From JAFGKK01 sp964521085 (GTDB lineage: Bacteria > Chloroflexota > Anaerolineae > Anaerolineales > RBG-16-64-43): 64,000 bases of DNA. Made by a program: the position numbers and the translations under genes. This document shows positions 50,275 through 58,744 of the stretch, piece by piece. Location of the stretch: positions 4,208-68,207 of the forward strand of contig CAZFPL010000015.1 in the NCBI GenBank assembly GCA_964521085.1. The letters are read 5' to 3'. The notes beneath the pieces were generated by a model, which saw only the letters and a program-made list of their open reading frames with translations, was not told the origin of the DNA and did not search any database. Positions within the stretch are counted from its first letter, which is position 1. Each line of letters begins with the position of its first letter.

Positions 50275-50838
50275 CTATTCGCTTCCGGCGGACAACAGAA
50301 ATTCGATCTCCTCGGCAAGGCATTTCGACATCATCCCCGTCTTGTCAGCCGCGCGGAAGCAGCCGCCTTCCTCGGCCGAGAGTTCCTCGTCGGTTGCGAT
50401 GGTGAAAATCCCCCCCTCGATCGTGATCGGATGAATAATGCAATGGAACGGTTTCCACCGCCATGGATGCATCCCGGCGGAGACGGAGGCCACTTGGAGT
50501 GAGCACAGCCAATCCGGTCGAAGAAAAACACATTCGGTTCCCCCGTAATGCGCGGGGTTGGGGAGCACGGCGGAGGCGACGACGGATCCCGATGGGTAGA
50601 AATCGTCCTCTTCGCGTTCCTCCCGAAACCAACCGGCCGGATCCCGCCTTCCTTCCGGCAGATGCGGAATGATGGAAGCGGCGTGGCGCAGCAGGTCTTC
50701 TTTTTCCAATGGATCCATCCACACCCCGTGCAGGCAGCAGGCGGCGTGGCATTCCCCCAAGGTGCAGCGCCGCATTGTGGTTTCACGGAAAAGTTCCCCG
50801 GATAGCATCCGGGGATGGTGGAAACGAAGGATGGTCAT
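50275..50838 (-). CDS. Cysteine-rich YkgJ/DUF3109-like protein
   Basis: 187 residues. The metal-binding cluster pattern is CTLGECHAACCLHGVWMD (about 25-42), GGTECVFLRPDWLCSLQ (about 100-116), FHCIIHPITIEGG (about 130) and a final GGCFRAADKTG. This order of CxxxCC, Cx8C and Cx3P is that of DUF3109 within the YkgJ-like Fe-S or zinc cluster proteins. No activity is established. It lies 47 nt downstream of nothing coding on this strand and directly after uvrA's 3' end on the map, but is transcribed from its own start near 50838. Confidence 0.82.
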   Translation of the reverse strand: MTILRFHHPRMLSGELFRETTMRRCTLGECHAACCLHGVWMDPLEKEDLLRHAASIIPHLPEGRRDPAGWFREEREEDDFYPSGSVVASAVLPNPAHYGGTECVFLRPDWLCSLQVASVSAGMHPWRWKPFHCIIHPITIEGGIFTIATDEELSAEEGGCFRAADKTGMMSKCLAEEIEFLLSAGSE

Positions 50839-50885
50839 TGCAGTCTGTTCTTCAGATTCGGAAGCGACGGACTTGTGATGAGAGA

Positions 50886-53822
50886 TTATTTTCTCTTTCT
50901 CGGGGAGATTTTGGTTTTCGGGCGGGCGCGCTGCTTGACGGCGGGGTTCTCCGCGGTTCTATCAAGCAAGGTGCGCAGGAATCGTCCGGTGTATGAGTCG
51001 CCTGCTTGCGCCACTTTCTCCGGCGTCCCCTCGGCAACGATCCGGCCGCCGGAGTCTCCGCCTTCCGGACCGAGATCGATCAAATAATCCGCCGCCATGA
51101 GGATGTCGGGATGGTGCTCGATCACGCAGACGGTATGGCCTTCCTCGACCAGCCGCTGGAGCACATCGATCAATCCGCTTACATCGGCGGCGTGCAGACC
51201 GACGGACGGCTCATCCAGAATGTAGAACGTATGCCCGGCTGACCTGCGGGAAAGCTCGCGCGCGAGTTTCACCCGCTGCGCCTCACCGCCGGAAAGCGTG
51301 GTGGCCGGCTGGCCGATGCGGATGTACCCGAGCCCGACGTCGTGCAGCGTGTCGAGCTTGCGGATGATGGCCGGGAACGCGGAAAAAAGCTCGCGCGCCT
51401 GATCGACCGTGGTTTCGAGAACGTCGGCGATCGTCCGGTCCTTGAATCGGACTTGGAGGGTTTCGCGGTTGAAGCGGGCGCCGCCGCACACCTCGCAGGG
51501 AACAAACACGTCCGGAAGGAATTGCATCGATATTTCCACCTGGCCCTGCCCCTGGCAGGCTTCGCACCGCCCTCCGCGCGCGTTGAAGGAGAACCGGCCG
51601 GGGCGATACCCGCGGACTTTGGATTCCGGAAGGGAAGCATACAGCTCGCGGAGATCCGCATAGAAACCGACATAGGAAGCAGGATTGGACCTTGGAGTCC
51701 GGCCGATGGGCGTCGGATCGATCGAGATCACCTTGTCGATGCGCTCGCGTCCTTCCATACCCTCCCAGGGTCCTTCTCCCACCGTATCCCCCGCCAGCGC
51801 CTGCAATACCACATCGAACAGCAGCGATGATTTGCCGGATCCGGAGACTCCCGTAATGCACACCAGCATCCCAAGCGGAATGCGGGCCGTGATGTGCTGC
51901 AGGTTGTTGGCGTGCGCGCCGCGGACGGTGAGAAAATATCCGTTTCCGCGCCGGCGCTCTTTCGGAGCCCGGTACCGGAACTCGCCCGCGAGTAATCGCC
52001 CGGTCAGCGACGTTCCTTCATCGCGGAGTTTCCGCGGGGTGCCTTCTGCGGTTAGATTCCCGCCCTGCGGTCCGGCACCCGGACCGAGTTCGATGATCCA
52101 ATCCGCAGTCCGGATGATTTCCTCGTCGTGTTCCACCACCAGGACCGTGTTATCCAGGTCACGCAGGCGCAGCAGGCTTGCCAGCAGGCGCTCGGTGTCG
52201 TGAGGGTGCAGACCAACGGACGGTTCGTCGAGCACGTAGAGGACGCCGCTCAAGCGCGACCCGATCTGCGTGGCCATGCGAACCCGCTGACCTTCGCCGC
52301 CCGAGAGAGTCGCCGCGGCCCGGGAAAGGGCGATATATCCCACGCCGACCTCTTCGAGATATTCCAAGCGGTGACTCACTTCCGCCAGGATCGGTTCGGT
52401 CACCGCGCGTAAAATCGCGCCGCCTGCTTCCTTCCGGTCGGCGGATCCTTCGCGTAAATCCTTGATCCATACCCGGAGATGGGAAACGGTTCCATCGCAG
52501 ACTTGAATGATGTTCTTATCCGCGATCGTCACGGCGAGCGATTCCTTGCGCAGCCGCGTCCCTTTGCATTCCTCGCACACCCGCTCGCTCATCAGGCTTT
52601 CCACCCGGCTGCGGAACGCTTCGCTTGTGCTTTCCTCATGCCGCCGCCGCAAATAGGGAATCACACCCTCATAAGGGGATTCGAAAAAGGAACGCTTCCC
52701 CTCGCGCGAGGGAAATTCGACGCGGATTTTTTCATCCCCGGTGCCCTGGAGGACCGGCCGCAGCCGGTCCGGCGGGATCTGGCCGATGGGCGAGTCCGGA
52801 TCGAAACCAAAATGTGCGGCGAGGGATTCGAGCCACAGCGATTGGGAACGCTGGCCCTCCTCGCGTTCGAAGCCGAGCAGGGATAGAACCGCCTCATCGA
52901 GGGGCTGGGAGGGATCGGGAAAGAGGCGGGCGGGATCGATTTCGAAACGCGAGCCCAGCCCCTGGCAGGTCGGGCAGGCGCCGTGCGGCGAGTTGAAAGA
53001 AAAAGAGTGCGGTTGAATATCCGGCAGGCTGATGCCGTCGATCGGGCAGGCGAAGCGTTCCGAAAAAAGAACGTCCGCCGGCGGCGAGGCGGAGAGGTTT
53101 TGGACGATGAGAAATCCGTCACCGGTGCGGAGGGCCGTCTCGACCGAATCAGTCAGGCGGGTGAGGAATTCCGGAGCGGGCGAATCGGGAATGACCAGCC
53201 GGTCGACGACCGCCTCCAGGTCATGGGTGATGTGCGGATCGAGTGCGGGCTCGGCGTCGGTTTCGTAGACGCGGCCGTCGATGCGCATGCGGACGAACCC
53301 CGCGCGGCGCATTTCCTCCATCGCGGCCTCGTGCGCGCCTTTTCGCGCGCGAACCACTGGCGCCAAAAGCGCCAGCCGGGTGCCGGCTGGAAACGCGGCG
53401 ACGGCGGCCGCGATTTCCTGCGCGGATTGTTTTTCCACCCGCCGCCCGCAGATGGGGCAGTGGGGAGTCCCGGCGCGCGCGAAAAGCAGCCGCAGATAAT
53501 CATAGATTTCCGTGACTGTGCCGACCGTCGACCGCGGATTCTGGCTCAGTCCGCGCTGGTCGATCGCCACCGCCGGAGAAAGCCCGTCGATCATGTCCAC
53601 ATCCGGGCGGCGCAGTTGGCCGAGAAATTGACGCGCATACGCCGAAAGGCTTTCCACATAACGGCGTTGGCCTTCGGCGAAAAGCGTGTCGAAGGCCAAC
53701 GAGGATTTTCCCGAGCCGGATAGGCCGGTGACTACGACCAGTTTGTTTTTGGGGATCGCTACCGAGAGGTTCTTGAGGTTGTGCTCCCGCGCCCCCGAGA
53801 TGCGGATGGAATCCCCGGTCAT
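50886..53822 (-). CDS. uvrA: Excinuclease ABC subunit A
   Basis: 978 residues from the ATG at 53822, which overlaps the cysH TGA (ATGA). UvrA is the damage-sensing ATPase of nucleotide excision repair. First ABC domain Walker A VTGLSGSGKSSLAFDTLFAEGQRRYVESLSAYARQFL, first zinc module CPICGRR, the UvrB-binding region and CEECKGTRLRKESL. First signature LSGGEGQRVRMATQIGS; second Walker A ITGVSGSGKSSLLFDVV, second zinc CEACQGQG...CEVCGGARFNRETLQV, and second signature TLSGGEAQRVKLARELSRR with LDEPSVGLH. All sites are complete. No uvrB or uvrC is in the window. Confidence 0.97.
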   Translation of the reverse strand: MTGDSIRISGAREHNLKNLSVAIPKNKLVVVTGLSGSGKSSLAFDTLFAEGQRRYVESLSAYARQFLGQLRRPDVDMIDGLSPAVAIDQRGLSQNPRSTVGTVTEIYDYLRLLFARAGTPHCPICGRRVEKQSAQEIAAAVAAFPAGTRLALLAPVVRARKGAHEAAMEEMRRAGFVRMRIDGRVYETDAEPALDPHITHDLEAVVDRLVIPDSPAPEFLTRLTDSVETALRTGDGFLIVQNLSASPPADVLFSERFACPIDGISLPDIQPHSFSFNSPHGACPTCQGLGSRFEIDPARLFPDPSQPLDEAVLSLLGFEREEGQRSQSLWLESLAAHFGFDPDSPIGQIPPDRLRPVLQGTGDEKIRVEFPSREGKRSFFESPYEGVIPYLRRRHEESTSEAFRSRVESLMSERVCEECKGTRLRKESLAVTIADKNIIQVCDGTVSHLRVWIKDLREGSADRKEAGGAILRAVTEPILAEVSHRLEYLEEVGVGYIALSRAAATLSGGEGQRVRMATQIGSRLSGVLYVLDEPSVGLHPHDTERLLASLLRLRDLDNTVLVVEHDEEIIRTADWIIELGPGAGPQGGNLTAEGTPRKLRDEGTSLTGRLLAGEFRYRAPKERRRGNGYFLTVRGAHANNLQHITARIPLGMLVCITGVSGSGKSSLLFDVVLQALAGDTVGEGPWEGMEGRERIDKVISIDPTPIGRTPRSNPASYVGFYADLRELYASLPESKVRGYRPGRFSFNARGGRCEACQGQGQVEISMQFLPDVFVPCEVCGGARFNRETLQVRFKDRTIADVLETTVDQARELFSAFPAIIRKLDTLHDVGLGYIRIGQPATTLSGGEAQRVKLARELSRRSAGHTFYILDEPSVGLHAADVSGLIDVLQRLVEEGHTVCVIEHHPDILMAADYLIDLGPEGGDSGGRIVAEGTPEKVAQAGDSYTGRFLRTLLDRTAENPAVKQRARPKTKISPRKRK

Positions 53823-54571
53823 CGATCCGGTTCCCGTTTGGCCACGGGTGCGGCGGAGACTTCCCCGTACTGAGCCATCGTGGAGTTGATGTGGATCCCG
53901 CATTCGCCGCCCGCTTTGGTGGTTCCGGCCCACCGTCCGGCGCGTTCGAACCGCCCCCAGGTTCCGGCCAGCGTGCACGGCCGGCAACCCAGGCTGACAT
54001 ATCCTTTATCGTACAACGGATTGTATGGAACATTGTTGGACCGAATATACCGCCAGATATCTTCGGCGGTCCAGGCGGCAAGCGGATTCACCTTGACCAA
54101 GTCGTTCGCGACCTCCACCACGCGGATTCCCTTGCGGTGTTCGGTTTCGTTGCGCCTGAGCCCGGTGATCCATGCGTCGTAATTGCGCAGCGCGCGTGCC
54201 ATCGGCTCCACCTTGCGGATTCCGCAACAGCGGCCCGGATCGGTGTGGTAGAGGTCGGCGCCGAGCGTTCGTTCCTGTTCTTCGACGCTGATCCGCGGAG
54301 CGAATTCGAGAAGGTGAAGCTTCCACTCTCGTTCCAGCTTTTGGATGAACTCGACCGTCTCGGGAAAATCGTATCCGGTGTTGAGGTATACGACGTCAAT
54401 GTCGGTACGGATGGTACGCATCATATGTAGCAGCACGATACTGTCTTTCCCAAAAGACGCGGCGAGGCAAATACAACGGTATTTCCTGCTTGCCCATTGC
54501 AGAATCTCCTGGGGGGTGGATTTTTCCAATTGATTGATTTCTTCGCTGCGAATATCGGTTTTATGCGCCAT
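53819..54571 (-). CDS. cysH: Adenylylsulfate (APS/PAPS) reductase CysH
   Basis: 250 residues from ATG 54571. The PP-loop core AASFGKDSIVLLHMM binds the sulfonucleotide and the C-terminal ECGIH contains the catalytic Cys. Two cysteine pairs, CC in GRCCGIRKVEP and CxxC in GCRPCTLAG, are the [4Fe-4S] ligands of assimilatory APS reductases. They indicate APS rather than PAPS as substrate. It reduces activated sulfate to sulfite with thioredoxin. No other sulfate-assimilation gene is visible; the coupled downstream gene is uvrA. It is divergent from padR. Confidence 0.93.
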   Translation of the reverse strand: MAHKTDIRSEEINQLEKSTPQEILQWASRKYRCICLAASFGKDSIVLLHMMRTIRTDIDVVYLNTGYDFPETVEFIQKLEREWKLHLLEFAPRISVEEQERTLGADLYHTDPGRCCGIRKVEPMARALRNYDAWITGLRRNETEHRKGIRVVEVANDLVKVNPLAAWTAEDIWRYIRSNNVPYNPLYDKGYVSLGCRPCTLAGTWGRFERAGRWAGTTKAGGECGIHINSTMAQYGEVSAAPVAKREPDR

Positions 54572-54717
54572 GTCTGCCTGAATAATCGGGATGTGGAATT
54601 GATCGTATAAAGCCTGCGGAAAAATATAACACGGTTTTGGATATAAAGTCTCTAAAAAAGGGCTTTTTTTATCAAATCGGACTTGTTTTCCCAGATTTTT
54701 TATTCCCTTGCCGGGTC

Positions 54718-54745
54718 TTGACAAATATGTATTGCATTATATAAT
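54718..54745 (+). promoter_or_regulatory. Consensus sigma-70-type promoter of padR
   Basis: TTGACA (54718-54723), a 16-bp spacer and TATAAT (54740-54745), with transcription expected near 54752. Confidence 0.9.
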
Positions 54746-54747
54746 AC

Positions 54748-54760
54748 TTAGCGAGGCTAA
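54748..54760 (+). promoter_or_regulatory. Probable PadR operator
   Basis: The palindrome TTAGCgagGCTAA covers the predicted transcription start, 6 nt before the padR ATG. This position suits repression of the padR operon by its own product. PadR operators are often similar short AT-edged palindromes. Confidence 0.65.
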
Positions 54761-54765
54761 ATAAT

Positions 54766-55116
54766 ATGGAAGACATAACAACTTTCGACAAGGAACTCAA
54801 GCGAGGCACGTTGGAGATGATCCTGCTGCGTCTGATCTCCGAACGACAAATGTATGGTTACGAACTTGCCTCCACATTGGAGAAACGCGGAGGCAGCCTC
54901 TTCCGGCTGAAGGAAGGGACGCTCTACCCGGTGCTCTACCGCATGGAAAAAGCCGGATACATCGAAGCGCGCTGGGAAACCTTGGAACGCGGTGTTCCCC
55001 GGAAGTATTACCGGCTCACCAAATCCGGCGGAAAATTTCTGGACGGCCGCATCGTGGAGTGGAAAGAATTTTCATCCGCCATAGAGCGGTTGATGGAAAA
55101 GGAGAAACCCCAATGA
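54766..55116 (+). CDS. PadR-family transcriptional regulator
   Basis: 116 residues. The winged-helix core TLEMILLRLISERQMYGYELASTLEKRGGSLFRLKEGTLYPVLYRMEKAGYIEARWE...RKYYRLTKSGG matches the PadR signature (YGYEL, LKEGTLYPxLxRLE, YYxLTxxG). Members repress, and often autoregulate, neighbouring membrane-protein or transporter genes. A strong promoter and an overlapping palindrome precede it. The RDD-protein gene follows with an ATGA overlap, so it is the probable target. The ligand is unknown. Confidence 0.93.
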   Translation: MEDITTFDKELKRGTLEMILLRLISERQMYGYELASTLEKRGGSLFRLKEGTLYPVLYRMEKAGYIEARWETLERGVPRKYYRLTKSGGKFLDGRIVEWKEFSSAIERLMEKEKPQ

Positions 55117-55766
55117 CCCCCGTGACATCGAATATCGCTGATCAGTATGTCCAAAAAGTAATGGGATTGATCTGCGCGCCGGAGAAGGAACGGGCGCAGA
55201 TCCAGGCCGATCTGCAATCGCATTTGCAGGAGGGCATGGCGGATGGCGAGGATATGAAAGAGCTGGTAGAGCGCATGGGTGATCCGCGCGAGGTGGCGGC
55301 GGAGTTTATGTCCGCTGTGCCGCTGGTCTACGCCGGATTCGGACGACGGTTGGCCGCATTCCTGGTGGACATGGTGGTCATCCTTTTGTTCGCGGGTTTG
55401 GCCGCCGTGCTGACCATTTCCCTGTCGAACGTGGTTCCCGAGCATCCGTCCGGACTGGTGGAAAACCTTGCCGGGGGAGCGTTGATCCTGTTGGTACTCA
55501 TCAGCGCCAATGCCTGCATCGCTATGATTCTCGTTTACTTCCCGCTTCTGGAAGGGCGTTTCGGCCAGACGCTTGGAAAGCGGATGTTCGGCCTGCGCGT
55601 TCGTTCCGAAGATGGATTGCCGGCGAGTTACTGGCAAGCCTTCCTGCGCCGGCTGTCCTTCTACTTCGAAATCCTGCCCTTTGAAGCGCTGTTCATCCCA
55701 TTCCATCCGAAACGCCAGCGCTGGTTTGACATCCTGGCCAAGACGGTCGTGGTGCGGAGCAAATAA
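55113..55766 (+). CDS. HAAS-like N-terminus plus RDD-domain membrane protein
   Basis: 217 residues from the ATG that overlaps the padR stop. Residues 1-70 (VQKVMGLICAPEKERAQIQADLQSHLQEGMADGEDMKELVERMGDPREVAAEFM) have the helical pattern seen in HAAS/DUF1700-type domains that associate with PadR. From about 75 comes an RDD domain with FGRRLAAFLVDMVVILLFAGL (the R..D..), three TM helices and LGKRMFGLRVRSEDGLPASYWQAFLRR. PadR plus HAAS is a known pairing in which the partner senses a membrane signal. Transport by RDD proteins has been suggested but is not settled. Confidence 0.85.
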   Translation: MTPVTSNIADQYVQKVMGLICAPEKERAQIQADLQSHLQEGMADGEDMKELVERMGDPREVAAEFMSAVPLVYAGFGRRLAAFLVDMVVILLFAGLAAVLTISLSNVVPEHPSGLVENLAGGALILLVLISANACIAMILVYFPLLEGRFGQTLGKRMFGLRVRSEDGLPASYWQAFLRRLSFYFEILPFEALFIPFHPKRQRWFDILAKTVVVRSK

Positions 55767-55782
55767 CCAATCGGCGCAATTC

Positions 55783-55821
55783 CCCCATCCCTCCGGTGTC
55801 AAGTCAACGGGAGGGATGGGG
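55783..55821 (+). terminator. Hairpin after the RDD-protein gene
   Basis: CCCCATCCCTCC (55783-55794) pairs with GGAGGGATGGGG (55810-55821), 12 bp perfect with a 15-nt loop. There is no clear T run, so termination may be weak. Confidence 0.5.
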
Positions 55822-55907
55822 TGACATCCGGAGTGGCGCAATACGATGTGTGCGGAATTTCTTATCATCACGAATAAATGCAGATCGAAATTACCAGCGG
55901 AGAAAAA

Positions 55908-57149
55908 ATGAATCAACCTGCCAATGCGATTTCCGAAAAAGAAGCGTCCGGCGTGGCAAAACCCAAACGGTTATTTCACCTTCGCGGATGCTTATGGTTC
56001 CTTCTGGTCGGTTTTATTTCCATATGTATATTGACCGTTGGAGCATCGGCCTTGAGTAATTCCCTTCTCCCAGACCACTCCCCGGCGTTGGACCGTCTGA
56101 GTGAATTGGATAAAGCGCGGTTGGCGGAGGCCCTGCATCTGCGGCACGAACTCGGGGATGGGCTTTGGCCGGGGTGGGGGAATGCGGACATCCCTATGAT
56201 CCTTTACAACGAGAATTATGCATTCCTGACCGGTTTTAGCGATCCTCCCGACGGCTGGGTGAGAATCCCGGAATTTGAATCCCGCGGTGGACCGTGGGAG
56301 GCCGTCCCGGATGATTCTTTCGAAGGCAGGGCGTATTACCGGCAGCCGATCGCCTCTCCGGACGCGACGCCGGAAGCATTTGTCGTACGGATCGGAGACC
56401 GCTGGGTTTCCAATTTACTAACCGCGGATTGGATGGAAATCAGCTTGGGAAATGAATTCCGCGGAATGGTTCCCCCGATATTTCAGGGTATTCTTCCTTT
56501 CCGTTTGGCGGCCCGCACATTCCTTTCCGCCACGGGCGGCAAGGATTTGTATATCTGCCTTCTCCTGCATGAATCCTTTCACGCATACGAAAGCCTCTTT
56601 GATACGGATCGACTCCTCGCGGCAGAGTATGTGTATAACCTGAACCGGAACCGGTATCCCTATGACCGCCCGGCTTTTACCGCGGACTGGCAGGCGGAGT
56701 TGGATTTGCTCGCGGATGCGGTGCAGGCCAAAACGGACGCCGAGACGATGGAACTAGCCCGACAATTCCTGGAACGCAGAGAGAATCGCCGGAATGCGGC
56801 GGAGTTGGATGCTTCTCTGATCAATTTGGAACGCCTGAAGGAATGGGAGGAGGGTCTGGCGAAATATACGGAATTGGCGATCTGGCGGTCGGCATTTTTT
56901 AGTTCAAGTTATCTGCCGCTGCCCTCCATGGACGATGATCCCGGATTTTCACATTACACGAATTTCGAGCAAATCTGGCTCCAACAAATCCAACAGATTC
57001 GAAGCATGGTAAAAGACGACGGGGACACCCGTTTCTACTACACCGGAATGGCGCAAGCGTTCCTCCTGGACCGACTGGCGCCGGGGTGGCGGTCGCGGAT
57101 CCTGACAGAAGACGTGGCATTGGAAGATTTATTGAGAGAAGCGGTTTAA
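55908..57149 (+). CDS. Membrane-anchored zinc metallopeptidase-like protein
   Basis: 413 residues from the ATG at 55908 (GGAG upstream). The cytoplasmic N-terminus is followed by one TM helix (CLWFLLVGFISICILTVGASAL, about 27-50) and a large extracytoplasmic domain. LLLHESFHAYESLF (near 225) is an HExxH zinc motif. A glutamate in EWEEGLAKYTELAIW, about 85 residues further, could be the third ligand, giving a gluzincin-like site. The rest (VRIPEFESRGGPWEAVPDDSFEGRAYYRQPI, ADWQAELDLLADAVQAK) matches no family I know. It is separated by a hairpin from the PadR-RDD unit. The peptidase call rests on the motif alone. Confidence 0.75.
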   Translation: MNQPANAISEKEASGVAKPKRLFHLRGCLWFLLVGFISICILTVGASALSNSLLPDHSPALDRLSELDKARLAEALHLRHELGDGLWPGWGNADIPMILYNENYAFLTGFSDPPDGWVRIPEFESRGGPWEAVPDDSFEGRAYYRQPIASPDATPEAFVVRIGDRWVSNLLTADWMEISLGNEFRGMVPPIFQGILPFRLAARTFLSATGGKDLYICLLLHESFHAYESLFDTDRLLAAEYVYNLNRNRYPYDRPAFTADWQAELDLLADAVQAKTDAETMELARQFLERRENRRNAAELDASLINLERLKEWEEGLAKYTELAIWRSAFFSSSYLPLPSMDDDPGFSHYTNFEQIWLQQIQQIRSMVKDDGDTRFYYTGMAQAFLLDRLAPGWRSRILTEDVALEDLLREAV

Positions 57150-57152
57150 CAG

Positions 57153-57181
57153 ACCGACGCGGTCTCCAAGACCGCGTCGGT
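57153..57181. terminator. Hairpin between converging metallopeptidase and bactofilin genes
   Basis: ACCGACGCGGTCT (57153-57165) pairs with AGACCGCGTCGGT (57169-57181), a 13-bp perfect stem with a 3-nt loop. T-rich tails are short on both sides. Its position between two converging stops suggests a shared terminator. Confidence 0.75.
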
Positions 57182-57187
57182 TATTAA

Positions 57188-57598
57188 TCATTTCTTTTCC
57201 GACTCGGGAGCCGCGGTTTGCGGTCCCTTCTCCTCCGGCATGTGGATTGTCCCTTTTAGAAAACCGCCTTCTTCGGTGGACAGGTTCGCCGTGGTGACGT
57301 CGCCGTAGACGCGGCCGGTTCGCAGCACCTGGACCTTGTCGGCGATCACGTTGGCTTGCAGCGTCCCTCCGGCCACAACCGAGGGGGCGCGGATTTCTTC
57401 GGAGACCACCTTCCCCGCGTCACCCACAACCAGCGGGCCTTCAATATCGATTTTGCCCTCGAATACCCCCTCGATGCGGACTCCGCCCTTGCCGGTAAGG
57501 GTGCCCTTGATGGAAATTCCCGGTCCAAGCACGGTTTCTATCTTGCCGGATGTGCGGAGGACTTCGGGTAGGGGGGAAGCAACTTTTCTTTGGAACAT
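57188..57598 (-). CDS. Bactofilin-family cytoskeletal protein
   Basis: 136 residues from the ATG at 57598 (AGGAG upstream). A polar N-terminus (VASPLPEVLRTSGKIETVLG) is followed by the bactofilin beta-helix repeats: GISIKGTLTGKGGVRIEGVFEGKIDIEGPLVVGDAGKVVSEEIRAPSVVAGGTLQANVIADKVQVLRTGRVYGDVTTANLSTEEGGFLKGTI, with the regular hydrophobic and glycine spacing. Bactofilins self-assemble without nucleotide into filaments that scaffold cell-wall enzymes or morphogenesis. No partner peptidase gene is adjacent, though the metallopeptidase-like gene converges on it. Confidence 0.93.
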   Translation of the reverse strand: MFQRKVASPLPEVLRTSGKIETVLGPGISIKGTLTGKGGVRIEGVFEGKIDIEGPLVVGDAGKVVSEEIRAPSVVAGGTLQANVIADKVQVLRTGRVYGDVTTANLSTEEGGFLKGTIHMPEEKGPQTAAPESEKK

Positions 57599-57632
57599 TG
57601 ATACTCCTGTTTTTTTAAAGGTTGTATATTTT

Positions 57633-57723
57633 CCACGAAGCCCGCCCCGGCACGTACAGGCAATCCGGGGAGCACGAAGGGCACAAAGGTTAAAATTCTT
57701 TGTGCTCCTCATGTGCTTCGTGG
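57633..57723. repeat. CCACGAAG-family inverted repeat, copy 3, with a nested insertion
   Basis: CCACGAAG (57633-57640) pairs with CTTCGTGG (57716-57723) and CACAAAG (57682-57688) with CTTTGTG (57698-57704). Between the first arm and the following AGCACGAAGG sits a further hairpin (CCCCGG...CCGGGG, 57645-57670) that the other copies lack. Confidence 0.8.
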
Positions 57724-57727
57724 TTTC

Positions 57728-58744
57728 TTATGCGGGTTTTTCCCGGCGTAAATCGATCGCCGCAGGCAACCCCCCGGCGGAGCGGGCGGCCAGCACGGCC
57801 TTCACCACCGCGCGTGAAAACACCTCCGCCGCGCAAGCTCCGACCAGGCTGATGCTGGCTTTCCGATTGCCGGTGGAAAGCGCAAAGATGGTATCCCCAT
57901 CGAGCATGGTGTGCGCCGGGCGGATGGCGCGCGCCAAGCCGTCCTGCGCCATTTGTGCCATTTTATTCGCCTCTTCTTTGGTTAGAACGGTGTTGGTCGC
58001 CACCACCCCGATCACCGTGTTTCCCCCCTCCGCCAATCCGAGGATCAAGCTGCCGGTGCGGCTGCGCATCACGGAAAGTGTATCAGCGAAGCGTTCCTGC
58101 CCGCCGATTCGCAGCGGTCCTTTTGCGACCGGCCGCGCGCCGGCGAGGATGGCGCCGTTCTCGGGATCGATTACATCCCCGAACGCATTGACGGCGACGA
58201 GTGCGGCCACCAGGACGCCGGCTCCGCAATCCATGCTCGCGCTTCCGATCCCGCTTTTCACCGCCCCCGCCATGCCGAAAATTTTTCCAACCGTGCATCC
58301 GGTTCCCGCCCCGATGTTTCCCTCCGCGGGCGGCGCAGGAGACGCTTGCACACAGGCTTGATAGCCCATCTCGGCATCCGGTCGTACCTTGGAGGATCCG
58401 ATGGCCAGGTCGAACAAGATCGCCGATGATACGATCGGCACCTTCATCGTGCCGGCCGGGAAGCCGATCTTCTTTTCCTCGAGGAATCGCATTGCGCCCG
58501 AAGCGGCGTCGAGCCCGAAGGCCGACCCGCCGGCAAGCATCACGGCGTGGATTTTCCGCACCAGATGCATCGGGCGCAGCAAATCCGTCTCGCGCGTTCC
58601 GGGCGCGCCGCCGCGCTGGTCCACTCCGGCGACGGCGCCCTTCGGGCAAAGTACGACGGTGCACCCGGTGAGGGCGGTTTCATCTTGTGCGTGCCCGACC
58701 AGAATGCCCGGAACATCCGTAATCGAGTCGTTGAGTTTACTCAT
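57728..58744 (-). CDS. P1-family (DmpA/BapA-like) aminopeptidase
   Basis: 338 residues. N-terminal nucleophile-type fold shared with beta-aminopeptidases and ArgJ: SITDVPGILVGHAQDETALTGCTVVL, GGAPGTRETDLLRP, VMLAGGSAFGLDAASGAMRFLEE, then EGNIGAGTGCTVGKIFGMAGAVKSGIGSASM, where self-cleavage before a Ser or Thr should release the nucleophile. VAALVAVNAFGDVIDP and GVVATNTVLTKEEANKMAQMAQDGLARAI follow. Characterised members cleave D-amino-acid amides, L-aminopeptides or N-terminal beta-alanyl peptides. It is coupled to coaBC by an ATGA overlap and is the last gene of the pantothenate/CoA cluster. Confidence 0.9.
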   Translation of the reverse strand: MSKLNDSITDVPGILVGHAQDETALTGCTVVLCPKGAVAGVDQRGGAPGTRETDLLRPMHLVRKIHAVMLAGGSAFGLDAASGAMRFLEEKKIGFPAGTMKVPIVSSAILFDLAIGSSKVRPDAEMGYQACVQASPAPPAEGNIGAGTGCTVGKIFGMAGAVKSGIGSASMDCGAGVLVAALVAVNAFGDVIDPENGAILAGARPVAKGPLRIGGQERFADTLSVMRSRTGSLILGLAEGGNTVIGVVATNTVLTKEEANKMAQMAQDGLARAIRPAHTMLDGDTIFALSTGNRKASISLVGACAAEVFSRAVVKAVLAARSAGGLPAAIDLRREKPA

